Below are positions 37,241-46,847 of a DNA stretch of 64,000 nucleotides, piece after piece. Position 1 is the stretch's first letter; each line of letters opens with the position of its first letter. Origin of the DNA: Bradyrhizobium lablabi (GTDB taxonomy: Bacteria; Pseudomonadota; Alphaproteobacteria; Rhizobiales; Xanthobacteraceae); NCBI RefSeq assembly GCF_900141755.1, contig NZ_LT670844.1, positions 62,001 through 126,000 of the forward strand. Direction: 5' to 3'. The position numbers were made by a program, and so were the translations under genes. The notes below the pieces were generated by a model. That model did no database searches and was not told the DNA's origin. It saw only the letters and a program-made list of their open reading frames with translations.

Positions 37241-40200
37241 CTATTCGGCGGGCGCCACCGCTACCCGCGCCGGCGCGGATCGTCCGCGCAGCCGGTCGAT
37301 CAGCAGATAGATCACCGGCGTCGTGTACAGGGTCAGGATCTGCGACACCAACAAGCCGCCGATGATGGTGATGCCGAGCGGCCGGCGCAATTCGGTTCCG
37401 GGGCCGGTCGCGATGACCAGCGGAATGCCGGCGAACAGGGCGGCCATCGTCGTCATCAGGATGGGCCGGAACCTCGCGCTGCAGGCCTCGAAGATCGCAT
37501 CGGCCGACGACAGTCCGCGGTTACGCTCCGCGTCGAGGGCAAAATCCACCATCATGATGCCGTTCTTCTTGACGATGCCGATCAGGAGGATGATCCCGAC
37601 GAAGGCAATCACGGTCAGCGGCGTGTTGGTGACCTGCAGCGCCAACAACGCGCCAAGGCCTGCCGAGGGCAAGGTCGAAATGATGGTCAGGGGATGGGCG
37701 AGGCTCTCGTAGAGCACGCCCAGCACGATATACATCGCCACCAGCGCTCCGAGGATCAACAATGGCTGCCGGCCGCTGGATTTATTGAAGTCGCCGGCGT
37801 TGCCATCAAAGCTGCCGCGAATGTTTTCGGGCATGTGCAACTCGTCCACCGCGCGCTGGATGCTGGCCGCGGCGGCCGAGAGCGGCACATTGGGAAGCAG
37901 GTTGAACGACACAGTCGAGGACGGAAACGACTGCGAATGAAACACGGCAAGCGGCGATAATCCGCGCTCGTAATGAACCACGGTGGACAGCGGCAACTGG
38001 ACGCCGTTGGCGCCAGCGACGAAAATACGCTCGAGATTGGATGGATCGCTCTGGAATTTCGGATCGATCTCCAGCACCACCCAGTACTGGTTGCGCTGGG
38101 TGTAGATGATCGAGATTTGCCGCTGTGAAAATGCGTTGTTGAGCGCGTTGTCGATATCCTGGACGCGGACGCCGAGCGTCGACGCCTTTTGCCGGTCGAT
38201 CGACAGCGTCAGTTGCAACCCCCCGGGATCGCGGTCGCTGGAAACGTCGGTAATACCTTCGACGCTCTCCATGCGCTTGGCGACGATCGGCGCCCATTTC
38301 TGCAACAAATCGAGGTCGGTGCTCAACAGCGAGTATTGGTAGTCGCCGGAATCGGTCGGCCGCCCGCCGGCGCGCACGTCCTGCGCCGCGAACATAAACA
38401 GCCGGATGCCCGCCACCCGGTACAGACTTTTGCGTAACCGGTCGATGGCATCGGCGGTGCTTGATCCACCCCGCTCTTCCGGCGGCTTGAGGCTGATGAA
38501 CATCATCCCCCGATTGGATCCCCCGCCGCCCGGGCCGCCGGCGCCCAGAATCGAACCGATGCCCGCCACCGCCGGATCGGCCATCACGATGTCGGCGATT
38601 TGCTGCTGCAGCCCGAGCATCGACTGGAACGAGATATCGGCCGATGCCCGCGTCGCCCCGATCACAAAGCCGGAATCGTCGACCGGAAAATACCCTTTTG
38701 GGGTTTTGATATAAAGCGTCACCGTCAGCGCGATAGTGGCGAGAAATACCAACAGCACCATCATCGGGAATTCCAGCGCCACCCGCAGCGTACGCGTATA
38801 AAACGCCACCATGCGCGACAACGAGCCTTCGATGATGCGGTCGAACCAGGTCGCCGTGCCGGAGGTCGCCTCCTTGATGTAATGGGCGCAGATCATCGGC
38901 GTGATCGTGAGCGACACCACGGTCGAGACCACGATGGCAAAGGTCAGCGTCAGCGAGAATTCCCGCAACAGCCGGCCGACGATCCCGTCCATGAAAATCA
39001 GCGGTGTGAAGGCTGCGATCAGCGACAGGCTGATCGACAGCACCGTGAAACCGATCTGCTTGGCGCCTTCCAGCGCCGCCTGATAGGGCCGCATGCCATG
39101 CTCGAGGTTGCGGTACATGTTCTCGATCATGACGATGGCGTCGTCGACCACGAAGCCGACCGAAATCGCCAGCGCCATCAGCGACAGATTGTCGATCGAG
39201 AAACCGGCCGCCCACATCCCGGCGCAGGTGCCGGCCAGCGCCAGCGGCACCGAGACGCCGGCCGCGATCGTCGGCGTGAGGCGGCGCAGGAACACGAACA
39301 CCACTACCATCACCAGGATCGCGGTCGCGAGCAGCGTCCATTGCATGTCGCGGACGCTGGCGCGGATGGTGCCGGTGCGATCGACCAGCGTTGAAATTTC
39401 GACGCCGCCCGGAATCCATTTCTTCAATTCCGGAATCATCGCCCTGACGCGATCGACGGTATCGATGACGTTGGCGTCGCCCTGCTTGGTGATTTGAATA
39501 ATCACGGCCGGTTGCTTGTTGAACCAGGCAATCGAGCGGGTGTTGCGGACGGAATCCTCGACTTCCGCGACATCCGAAAGCCGCACGAAATTGCCGTTCG
39601 AGCTCTTGATCAGGATATCGCGGAATTCGGCGGCCGTGCGCATCTGCTTGTTCATCGACAAAGTCTCGCTCTGGCGGCCGCCATTGAAGATACCGACCGG
39701 ACCGAGCGGATTGGCGTTGACGATCGCCTGCCTGACGTCGTCGGTCGCGATCCCCGCGTTCGACAGCGCCACCGGATTGAGCGCGATCCGGACGGCGGGC
39801 TGGTCGGCGCCACTGACCGTGACTTCACCGACGCCCGGCACCTGCGAGATACGTTGCGCGATCACGGTGTCCGCCACGTCATAGAGCGCGCTCGAGGGGA
39901 TCGTCTTCGAGGTCAGCGCCAGCACGAAGACCGGCGCCGCGGCGGTGTTGGCTTTGCGGAAATTGGGCAAGGTCGGCAAATCGGTCGGCAGGTCGGCCAG
40001 CGAGGCGTTGATCGCGGCCTGCACGTCGCGCGCGGCGCGGTCGATATCGCGACCGATCGCGAATTGCAGCTGGATGCTGGTCGAGCCGAGCCCGCTGGTC
40101 GAGGTGATCTGGGTGATGCCTGCGATTTCGCCGAGCCGCCGTTCCAGAGGTGCTGCGACGGTTGACGCCATCACCGACGGATCAGCGCCCGGACGCGACG

Positions 40201-40348
40201 CGTTGACCCGGATCGAGGGAAAGTCGACATTGGGAACCGCGGCGACCGGCAGGAAAATATAGGCGACCACGCCGACCAGAAACAACCCGATCGCGAGCAA
40301 CGTGGTGCCGACCGGCCGGCGGATGAACGGCTCCGAGATCGACGCCAT
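37241..40348 (-). CDS. RND efflux permease, MdtC/MuxC-like
   Basis: A 1,035-residue inner-membrane proton-drug antiporter. It begins EPFIRRPVGTTLLAIGLFLVG and has the two large periplasmic domains and twelve transmembrane segments expected of the family. The proton-relay pair is in GFVVDDAIVMIENM. Its start shares one base with the stop of the first permease, and both follow the adaptor gene, so it forms a two-permease pump of the MdtBC/MuxBC type, in which the two proteins make a mixed trimer. Substrates in those pumps include novobiocin, bile salts and aminocoumarins; the substrate here is not known. Confidence 0.93.
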   Translation of the reverse strand: MASISEPFIRRPVGTTLLAIGLFLVGVVAYIFLPVAAVPNVDFPSIRVNASRPGADPSVMASTVAAPLERRLGEIAGITQITSTSGLGSTSIQLQFAIGRDIDRAARDVQAAINASLADLPTDLPTLPNFRKANTAAAPVFVLALTSKTIPSSALYDVADTVIAQRISQVPGVGEVTVSGADQPAVRIALNPVALSNAGIATDDVRQAIVNANPLGPVGIFNGGRQSETLSMNKQMRTAAEFRDILIKSSNGNFVRLSDVAEVEDSVRNTRSIAWFNKQPAVIIQITKQGDANVIDTVDRVRAMIPELKKWIPGGVEISTLVDRTGTIRASVRDMQWTLLATAILVMVVVFVFLRRLTPTIAAGVSVPLALAGTCAGMWAAGFSIDNLSLMALAISVGFVVDDAIVMIENMYRNLEHGMRPYQAALEGAKQIGFTVLSISLSLIAAFTPLIFMDGIVGRLLREFSLTLTFAIVVSTVVSLTITPMICAHYIKEATSGTATWFDRIIEGSLSRMVAFYTRTLRVALEFPMMVLLVFLATIALTVTLYIKTPKGYFPVDDSGFVIGATRASADISFQSMLGLQQQIADIVMADPAVAGIGSILGAGGPGGGGSNRGMMFISLKPPEERGGSSTADAIDRLRKSLYRVAGIRLFMFAAQDVRAGGRPTDSGDYQYSLLSTDLDLLQKWAPIVAKRMESVEGITDVSSDRDPGGLQLTLSIDRQKASTLGVRVQDIDNALNNAFSQRQISIIYTQRNQYWVVLEIDPKFQSDPSNLERIFVAGANGVQLPLSTVVHYERGLSPLAVFHSQSFPSSTVSFNLLPNVPLSAAAASIQRAVDELHMPENIRGSFDGNAGDFNKSSGRQPLLILGALVAMYIVLGVLYESLAHPLTIISTLPSAGLGALLALQVTNTPLTVIAFVGIILLIGIVKKNGIMMVDFALDAERNRGLSSADAIFEACSARFRPILMTTMAALFAGIPLVIATGPGTELRRPLGITIIGGLLVSQILTLYTTPVIYLLIDRLRGRSAPARVAVAPAE

Positions 40349-43300
40349 TACTGCATCCCCTCGGTGGCTCCCGCGACCGGCGGTGGCGGCAATTCGGGCG
40401 CGACCGGCGGCACCGCCTTTTCGATGCTGCGGTTGATGCGGTCGAGCGCCAGATAGATCACCGGCGTGGTGTAAAGCGTCAAGAGCTGGCTCAGCAGCAA
40501 CCCGCCGATGATGGAAATGCCCAGCGGAAAGCGCAACTCGGCGCCGGTGCCGCTTTCCACCGCCAGCGGCAGCGCGCCGAACAAGGCGGCCAGCGTCGTC
40601 ATCATGATCGGACGAAACCGCAACAGACAGGCCTGCACGATCGCGTCCTGCGCCGACATGCCCTGATGCCGTTCCGCTTCCAGCGCGAAGTCGATCATCA
40701 TGATCGCGTTCTTCTTGACGATGCCCATCAACAGAATGATCCCGATCAGGCCGATCACCGACAGATCTTGTCCGAACAGCATCAGCGCCAGGATGGCGCC
40801 GACGCCGGCCGAGGGCAGCGTCGAGAGAATGGTGATCGGGTGAATGTAGCTTTCATAGAGCACGCCGAGCACGATGTAGATGGTGACCAGCGCGGCCAGG
40901 ATCAGCCACGGTTGCCCGGCCAGCGATTTTGCAAATTCGGCCGCATCGCCGCCAAATACGCCGACAACGCTGCCGGGCATGCCGATCCGGGTTTCGATCG
41001 CCTTCACCTTGTCGACGGCGTCGCCAAGGGCGGCACCAGGTGCCAGGTTGAAGCTGAGCGAGACGGCCGGAAATTGCGCCTGGTGCGAAATCGCCAAAGG
41101 TGCCGTGGTGCGGACCAGGGTCGCGACCGCCGATAGCGGCACCTGGGCGTCGAGCGCGCCGGGCAGATAGAGTTTTGACAGGATCGAGGGATCGCGCTGA
41201 TACATCGGCAGCGCTTCCAGCACCACCCGGTATTGGTTGGCCTGTCCGTAAATGGTCGAAATCTGACGCTGCGCGAAGGCGTCGTTGAGCGTGTCGGTCA
41301 CCGCCTGCAGACTGACGCCGAGCTGGCCGGCGCGCTGGCGGTTGATGTCGAGCGCGGCGCGCAGGCCCCCATCCTGGGCTTCCGAAGAGACGTCGCGGAA
41401 CAACGGATCGCGGCGCATCTCGGCCACGAGCTTGTTCGCCCACTCCGACACCAGCGCGGAATCCGTGCCGGTCAGCGTATACTGATATTGCGAACGGCTC
41501 GACTGGGTCGATATCTGCACGTCCTGCACCGGCTGAAAATAGATCGTCATGCCCGGGATCGACGCCACCCGTTGCTTGAGCCGCGTGACCACGGCGGAAA
41601 CGTCGTCGCGCCGTTCGCCGCGCGGCTTCAGCGTCATCACCAGACGGCCGACATTGGTGGTCGGGTTGACCGAACCCGCGCCGATCACCGAGACGACGCC
41701 GGTGACATCCGGATCGGCCTTGATCGCATCCGCGGCCTGGGTCTGCCGGCTCTGCATCTCGGCAAAGGACACGTCGGGACCGGCCTGGGTCACCGCGGTG
41801 ATCGATGCGGTGTCCTGCAACGGCAGGAAGCCCTTCGGCGCCACGACATACATGACCAGCGTCGCGACGATGGTTGCGAGCGTGACCAATAGCGTCGCTC
41901 GCTGATGCCGGAGCACCCACAACAGCGTGCGGTGGTAGAATTCGATCATGCGGTCGATGAAACGGCTGACCGCGGCAAGCCCGGGAACCGCGATTTCCTC
42001 GCCGGCATGCTTCAGCAATCGCGAGCACATCATCGGCGTCAGCGTCAGCGAGACGATCGCCGAGGTCACGACCGCGATCGTCAGCGTCAGCGCGAATTCG
42101 CGGAACATGCGCCCGACCAGTCCCGACATGAACAACAGCGGAATGAAGACGGCGATCAACGACACCGTCAGCGAAATCACCGTAAAGCCGATTTCGCTGG
42201 CACCCCGCAGCGCCGCGTCCATCGCGCTCTCGCCGTTCTCCATGTGGCGGACGATGTTCTCGATCATCACGATGGCGTCGTCGACCACAAATCCGGTGCC
42301 GATGGTCAGCGCCATCAGCGACAGATTGTCGAGGCTGAAATTCGCAAAATACATGATGCCGAACGAGGTGATCAGCGACAGCGGTAGTGCTACGCCCGCG
42401 ATCAGCGTTGCCCGCAGCGAGCGCAGGAACAACAGCACCACGAGCGTGACCAGCACCACGCTCAAAACAAGCGTGAACTGCACGTCATGGACGGAGGCGC
42501 GAATGGTGACGGTGCGGTCGCTGACGATGGTCAAATTGACGCCGGCCGGGATCGAACGTTGCAGTTTCGGAATTTCGGCGCGGATCTGGCTGACGACGTC
42601 GATGACATTGGCGCCGGGTTGGCGCTGGATATCGAGGATGACGGCCGGCGTGCCCTGGTACCAGCCGCCGGTGCGGTCGTTTTCCAGTCCGTCGACGATG
42701 TTGGCGACGTCCCCGATCGTGACCGGGGCGCCGTTGCGGTAGGCGATGATGATCGGCTTATAGGCGTCGGCCGCGGCGATCTGGTCGTTGGCGGCGATGG
42801 TATAGGCCTGCTGCGCGCCGTCGAGCGATCCCTTCGGCCCGGAGACGTTGGCGCCCGCAATGGCCGCTCGCAAATCCTCCATCGCGATGCCGTAAGCCGC
42901 GAGCCGCGCCAGATCGGCCTGCACCCGCACCGCAGGTTTCAGCCCGCCCAGCACCGTGACGCGCCCGACGCCGGAAATCTGGCTCAAGCGCTGCGCCAAC
43001 AGCGTATCGGCGAGATCGCTCATGGCGCGCAGCGAAACCGTCTCCGAGGTCAGCGCCAGCGTCAGAACCGGGGCGTCCGCCGGGTTCACCTTGGCGTAGG
43101 TCGGCGGATACGGCAGGGTCTTGGGCAAGACGCCGGCGGCGGCATTGATGGCGGCTTGCACGTCCTGGGTGGCGCCGTCGATGTCGCGGTTGAGATCGAA
43201 TTGCAGCGAAACCTGGCTGACGCCGAACGAACTGGTCGACTGCATCAACGACAGCGAGGGGATCTGCCCGAGCTGACGCTCCAGCGGCGCGGTGATCAGG

Positions 43301-43482
43301 GACGCGATCACATCGGGACTGGCGCCCGGCAATTGCGTCGTCACCTGCACCGTCGGGAAGTCGACCTGTGGCAGCGCCGATACCGGCAGCGCCCAATAGC
43401 CGAGGCCGCCGCCGATCAACAGCGCAATCCCCAACAGCGAGGTCGCGATCGGACGGCGGATGAACGGTTCAGAGACGCTCAT
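40348..43482 (-). CDS. RND efflux permease, MdtB/MuxB-like
   Basis: A 1,044-residue inner-membrane permease. It starts VSEPFIRRPIATSLLGIALLIGGG and carries the RND signature GTGFVVDDAIVMIENIVRHMENG with the paired Asp residues of the proton relay. The C-terminal 25 residues are Pro-rich (VPPVAPELPPPPVAG), as often seen. It overlaps the next permease gene by one base (translational coupling) and lies 24 bp after the adaptor. Sequence differences from the second permease are spread throughout, so these are paralogues and not a recent duplication. Confidence 0.93.
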   Translation of the reverse strand: MSVSEPFIRRPIATSLLGIALLIGGGLGYWALPVSALPQVDFPTVQVTTQLPGASPDVIASLITAPLERQLGQIPSLSLMQSTSSFGVSQVSLQFDLNRDIDGATQDVQAAINAAAGVLPKTLPYPPTYAKVNPADAPVLTLALTSETVSLRAMSDLADTLLAQRLSQISGVGRVTVLGGLKPAVRVQADLARLAAYGIAMEDLRAAIAGANVSGPKGSLDGAQQAYTIAANDQIAAADAYKPIIIAYRNGAPVTIGDVANIVDGLENDRTGGWYQGTPAVILDIQRQPGANVIDVVSQIRAEIPKLQRSIPAGVNLTIVSDRTVTIRASVHDVQFTLVLSVVLVTLVVLLFLRSLRATLIAGVALPLSLITSFGIMYFANFSLDNLSLMALTIGTGFVVDDAIVMIENIVRHMENGESAMDAALRGASEIGFTVISLTVSLIAVFIPLLFMSGLVGRMFREFALTLTIAVVTSAIVSLTLTPMMCSRLLKHAGEEIAVPGLAAVSRFIDRMIEFYHRTLLWVLRHQRATLLVTLATIVATLVMYVVAPKGFLPLQDTASITAVTQAGPDVSFAEMQSRQTQAADAIKADPDVTGVVSVIGAGSVNPTTNVGRLVMTLKPRGERRDDVSAVVTRLKQRVASIPGMTIYFQPVQDVQISTQSSRSQYQYTLTGTDSALVSEWANKLVAEMRRDPLFRDVSSEAQDGGLRAALDINRQRAGQLGVSLQAVTDTLNDAFAQRQISTIYGQANQYRVVLEALPMYQRDPSILSKLYLPGALDAQVPLSAVATLVRTTAPLAISHQAQFPAVSLSFNLAPGAALGDAVDKVKAIETRIGMPGSVVGVFGGDAAEFAKSLAGQPWLILAALVTIYIVLGVLYESYIHPITILSTLPSAGVGAILALMLFGQDLSVIGLIGIILLMGIVKKNAIMMIDFALEAERHQGMSAQDAIVQACLLRFRPIMMTTLAALFGALPLAVESGTGAELRFPLGISIIGGLLLSQLLTLYTTPVIYLALDRINRSIEKAVPPVAPELPPPPVAGATEGMQ

Positions 43483-43506
43483 GGCGGCGCGCTCACGCTT
43501 TCGGGG

Positions 43507-44931
43507 TCATGGCTGCGCCTTTGCTGCGCTGCCCGACGCTTCGCCCCCCTGCCCCTGCGCGGGTCCGGTTTTGTCCGCTTGATCGCCCGCGCCCTGGCCG
43601 CCCTTCTTGGCGCCCTTGCCCTGCCCGTCCTTGCCCTGTCCGTCCTTGGCCTGTCCGTCCTTGGCCGGTCCGTTGCCCTGCACATCGCGGCTGCTTCGCT
43701 TCTTGCGTGGCGCGAGATCGGCCGCCGGCGTCTGATCGTCCTTGCCGATAAGGACCTTGGCGCCGTCCGACAAATTGGCAAAACCGGTCGTCACCACGCG
43801 ATCTGACGGCGACAGTCCGCTCGCAACGACAGCATCGGTTTCGTTCTGCTGCGTCACCGTGACCGGTTTTGCCGTCACGATATTGCCGTCACCGATGACG
43901 TAGCTGAAGGTCCCCGCAGGCCCGCGCTGCACCGAGGAGGTCGGCACCACGATCGCCTGCGAAAGCGTATCGACCTTGAGCCGGACATTGACGAATTGCC
44001 CGGGCCACAGCTGAAACTTGGCGTTGGGAAATTCAGCCTTGAGCCTCAGCGTGCCGGTGGTCGGATCGACCTGGTTGTCGATGCCGGTGAGTTTTCCGCT
44101 GTCGATCACGGTAATCCCGTCATTGCCGAACACGTCGACCGAGAGCGTGCCCTTGGCGGATGCGGCATTGACACGCACGATCTGCTGCTGCGGCAGGCTG
44201 AACGTCACCGCGATCGGCTGCAACTGGGTGATGATGACGAGACCGGTTGCGTCGGAGGCATGGATGATGTTGCCCTGATCGACCTGGCGCAGGCCGGCGC
44301 GGCCAGCCAGCGGCGCAATGATCTTGGTGTAGCCGAGGGTTGCCTGCGCATTGTCGATCTGCGCCTGATCGGATTTCACCAGCGCCTCGGTTTGGGCGAT
44401 GAGGGCGCGCTGGGTGTCGTACTGCTGCTTGGAGCCGGCGTTGGTGGCGGAAAGCTGCTGATAGCGTATCAGGTCGAGGCGCTGGTTGGCGAGTTGCGCT
44501 TCGTCCTGCGCCTTTTTGGCAACCGCCTGATCGAACGCCGCCTGGTAGAGCACAGGGTCGATCTCGCCGAGCACATCGCCCTTCTGGACGTCCTGGCCTT
44601 CGGTGAAATTGACCTTGATCAATTTGCCGTCGACCTGGGAGCGCACCAGCACGTTGTTCAAGGCGCGGACGGCGCCGACGCCATCGAGATAGACCGGCAC
44701 ATCCTCGACGCGCGGCGTCGCCGCCAATACCGGCACAGGGAGATCGGGCGGACCGCCCTTTGTCGCGGCGCCCTTCTGCTGCAGCGAGGTCCAGGCGATG
44801 TAGCCGAGGCCGCCGAGGATCAGAAGCGTGATCGTGATCGACACGGTTCGGCGGCGCGCGCGCGAGGCCACCTTGACCACGCCCTCGCCGGCGGCTTTCG
44901 CGGTTTCGTTCAAATCCGGCTTAAAGAGCAT
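43507..44931 (-). CDS. RND efflux periplasmic adaptor, MdtA-like (HlyD family)
   Basis: A 474-residue membrane fusion protein. The ATG at 44931 (MLFKPDLNETAKA) overlaps the outer-membrane gene stop by 11 bases, which decides the start. An N-terminal anchor (TVSITITLLILGGLGYIAW) is followed by a barrel-sandwich region with RSQVDGKLIKVNFTEGQDVQKGDVLGEIDP, an alpha-hairpin, and beta-barrel and membrane-proximal domains. The last 100 residues are a low-complexity tail made of repeated KDGQ/KDGQGK units, rich in Lys, Gly, Asp and Gln, that relatives usually lack. It bridges the permeases and the outer-membrane channel. Confidence 0.92.
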   Translation of the reverse strand: MLFKPDLNETAKAAGEGVVKVASRARRRTVSITITLLILGGLGYIAWTSLQQKGAATKGGPPDLPVPVLAATPRVEDVPVYLDGVGAVRALNNVLVRSQVDGKLIKVNFTEGQDVQKGDVLGEIDPVLYQAAFDQAVAKKAQDEAQLANQRLDLIRYQQLSATNAGSKQQYDTQRALIAQTEALVKSDQAQIDNAQATLGYTKIIAPLAGRAGLRQVDQGNIIHASDATGLVIITQLQPIAVTFSLPQQQIVRVNAASAKGTLSVDVFGNDGITVIDSGKLTGIDNQVDPTTGTLRLKAEFPNAKFQLWPGQFVNVRLKVDTLSQAIVVPTSSVQRGPAGTFSYVIGDGNIVTAKPVTVTQQNETDAVVASGLSPSDRVVTTGFANLSDGAKVLIGKDDQTPAADLAPRKKRSSRDVQGNGPAKDGQAKDGQGKDGQGKGAKKGGQGAGDQADKTGPAQGQGGEASGSAAKAQP

Positions 44932-46420
44932 CAACCGGCTTCTCCATTCTCGGCTCCCAACCGCCCCCCAATGCCTGGTACAGGCTGACAAACGCGAGCA
45001 ACCGCGCGAGCTGTGCCTGCCACAGCGCGTCTTCCGCCTGAAACAGCGTCAATTGTGTGTTTAGCACAGTTACGATATCCGCGGTCCCCGCCCGAAGCTG
45101 CTGCTCGGACAATTGAAAGGCCCGCCTGGACGCTGCCACCACCTCTCGCTGCAGCCTAAGCCTTGTCGTCGTTTCACGAATCGACACCAGCGCATTGTCG
45201 ACGTCGGCAAACGACTGCACCACCGTCTTGCGGTAGGTCTGCAGCAATTCATCCTGCCTCGCCTTGCTGAGCTGGAAATTGCCGAGAATCCTTCCGCCGT
45301 CGAAAATCGGCTGCGTCAGGCTGCCGACTATGCTGAAGAAGGCCGCGTGCGGCTGAAACAGCGACACCAGCGCCGAGCTTTGATAGCCGCCCTGCCCGGT
45401 CAACTGGATGCTCGGAAAAAATTGCGCGCGGGCGTTGCCGACATTGGCGGTGGCGGACGCGAGCTGCGCCTCCTGGCGCCTGATATCGGGGCGCTGTGTC
45501 AATATCTCCGACGGCAGGCCGGGCGTTACACGCGGCGAGGCGATCTGATCGAGCGAGCCGCCGGTGACATGCACGGCTTCCGGCGGCCGCGACACCAGCG
45601 TCGCGAGCGCGTTGATGTTTTGCGACAGCGTCTGGCGCAGCGGCGGCACCGATGCCTTCAGATTGGCGAGAACGCTTTCCTCTTGCGCCACGTCGAGATC
45701 GGTTCCGGTGCCGGCCTTGAAGCGCTCCTTGATGGCGTTGAGGATGCGGGTGGCGCTGGCGATATTTTGTTGGGCGGTGCGAATCCGGTCTTGCGAGGCC
45801 AGCACCTGGAAATAGGCGTTGGCGACGCTGGTCAGCGTGGTCAGCGCCACCACATCGCGATCGAAGCGGTCCGCGGTCGCGGTCTCTTCCGCAGCCTGCA
45901 GCGCGTCACGGTTCTGGCCCCAGAAATCGAGCTGGTAGCTGGCGCTCAGCGAGGCGGAATAGTTGACGACCTCACGCCCGCCGATGCTCAATCCGCTGGC
46001 GCTCGAACCGGAGGTTCGGGAGTAGGTTTCGGAGCCGTTGCCATTGAGGCTGGGCAATAGCGCGGCGCCGGTGATTCGCGCCTGCGCGTCGGCCTGAACC
46101 AGGCGGGCGACGGCCGCGGCGATGTCCAGATTGACCTTCTGGGCTTCCTCCATCAGTTGCGTCAGTTCCGGCGAGCGGAATCCACGCCACCAATCCAGCG
46201 CCGGCGGCGCATCCGGATCGGTCAAGCGCGAGGCGCCGTAGCCTTGCGGATGATATTCCGGGGGGACCTCGAGCGCCGGGTCGGGCAGATCCTGGGTCAG
46301 GACGCAGCCCGCGGAACTGGCGATCACACAAAACGCCATCAACCATCGCGCCGCGCGGCCTTGGCAAGAGGACGCAGCGGGCACAGGCGTAACGGCAACA
46401 CAAGGCGATCGCCGGCTCAC
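44921..46420 (-). CDS. RND efflux outer-membrane lipoprotein (NodT/OprM-like)
   Basis: A 499-residue outer-membrane channel. The GTG at 46420 is preferred because GGAGGG lies about five bases upstream; a longer reading from 46459 is possible. An N-terminal lipobox (ASSAGC) with Cys at about residue 39 gives a lipoprotein. The mature chain begins with PPEYHPQGYGASR and the two outer-membrane-factor repeats, e.g. LVQADAQARITGAALLPSLNG and RDEARQ-like helices. It is the first gene of the efflux operon and overlaps the adaptor by 11 bases. It provides the outer exit of the pump. Confidence 0.9.
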   Translation of the reverse strand: MSRRSPCVAVTPVPAASSCQGRAARWLMAFCVIASSAGCVLTQDLPDPALEVPPEYHPQGYGASRLTDPDAPPALDWWRGFRSPELTQLMEEAQKVNLDIAAAVARLVQADAQARITGAALLPSLNGNGSETYSRTSGSSASGLSIGGREVVNYSASLSASYQLDFWGQNRDALQAAEETATADRFDRDVVALTTLTSVANAYFQVLASQDRIRTAQQNIASATRILNAIKERFKAGTGTDLDVAQEESVLANLKASVPPLRQTLSQNINALATLVSRPPEAVHVTGGSLDQIASPRVTPGLPSEILTQRPDIRRQEAQLASATANVGNARAQFFPSIQLTGQGGYQSSALVSLFQPHAAFFSIVGSLTQPIFDGGRILGNFQLSKARQDELLQTYRKTVVQSFADVDNALVSIRETTTRLRLQREVVAASRRAFQLSEQQLRAGTADIVTVLNTQLTLFQAEDALWQAQLARLLAFVSLYQALGGGWEPRMEKPVDAL

Positions 46421-46847
46421 ATCCGCCCTCCGCCGGGCATGATGCCCGGCACCCGGCACGGCGAGCGCCGCCAGGCCAATTTGCGGATGGTAGGGATGGG
46501 CTGCGAGACGTTCACCGGTGTGATGCTTCCTTGAGAGAACCTGATCCGCATACTACCCCGGGGGGCCCCGGCGCGGACAGTCCTGTTCCACCATCTGTCC
46601 CCACACTGTGGCCGAAATGGCAACAGCGATTGACGGCGGAAAAGCCGGACTTTCCCTTATTTTATTGGGCTTTTCGTAGGTCCGACCTATTCGGGAGGCT
46701 CGGCATCTTAACAAGATTTCATATTGCTGGACATTGCCGGGGGTTGCTCGACGATGTCCGAGCCGCCGCTTTAGCCGCTCCCCAAGCCCCGCTGAAACTT
46801 CCGCCGCAACGCACCGTATCTCGCCCATCAGCGCATGGGGGCTTGGG
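46421..46847. promoter_or_regulatory. Divergent promoter region with hairpin at the FAD gene start
   Basis: A 427-bp gap between the RND operon and the FAD oxidoreductase, divergent. It holds a perfect 10-bp inverted repeat (CCCAAGCCCC at 46781-46790 and GGGGCTTGGG at 46838-46847) whose right arm ends directly before the FAD gene ATG at 46848, so it may cover the ribosome site. Other short palindromes, such as the GC-rich CCCCGGGGGGCCCCGG around 46557-46572, lie nearer the RND side. Confidence 0.5.
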
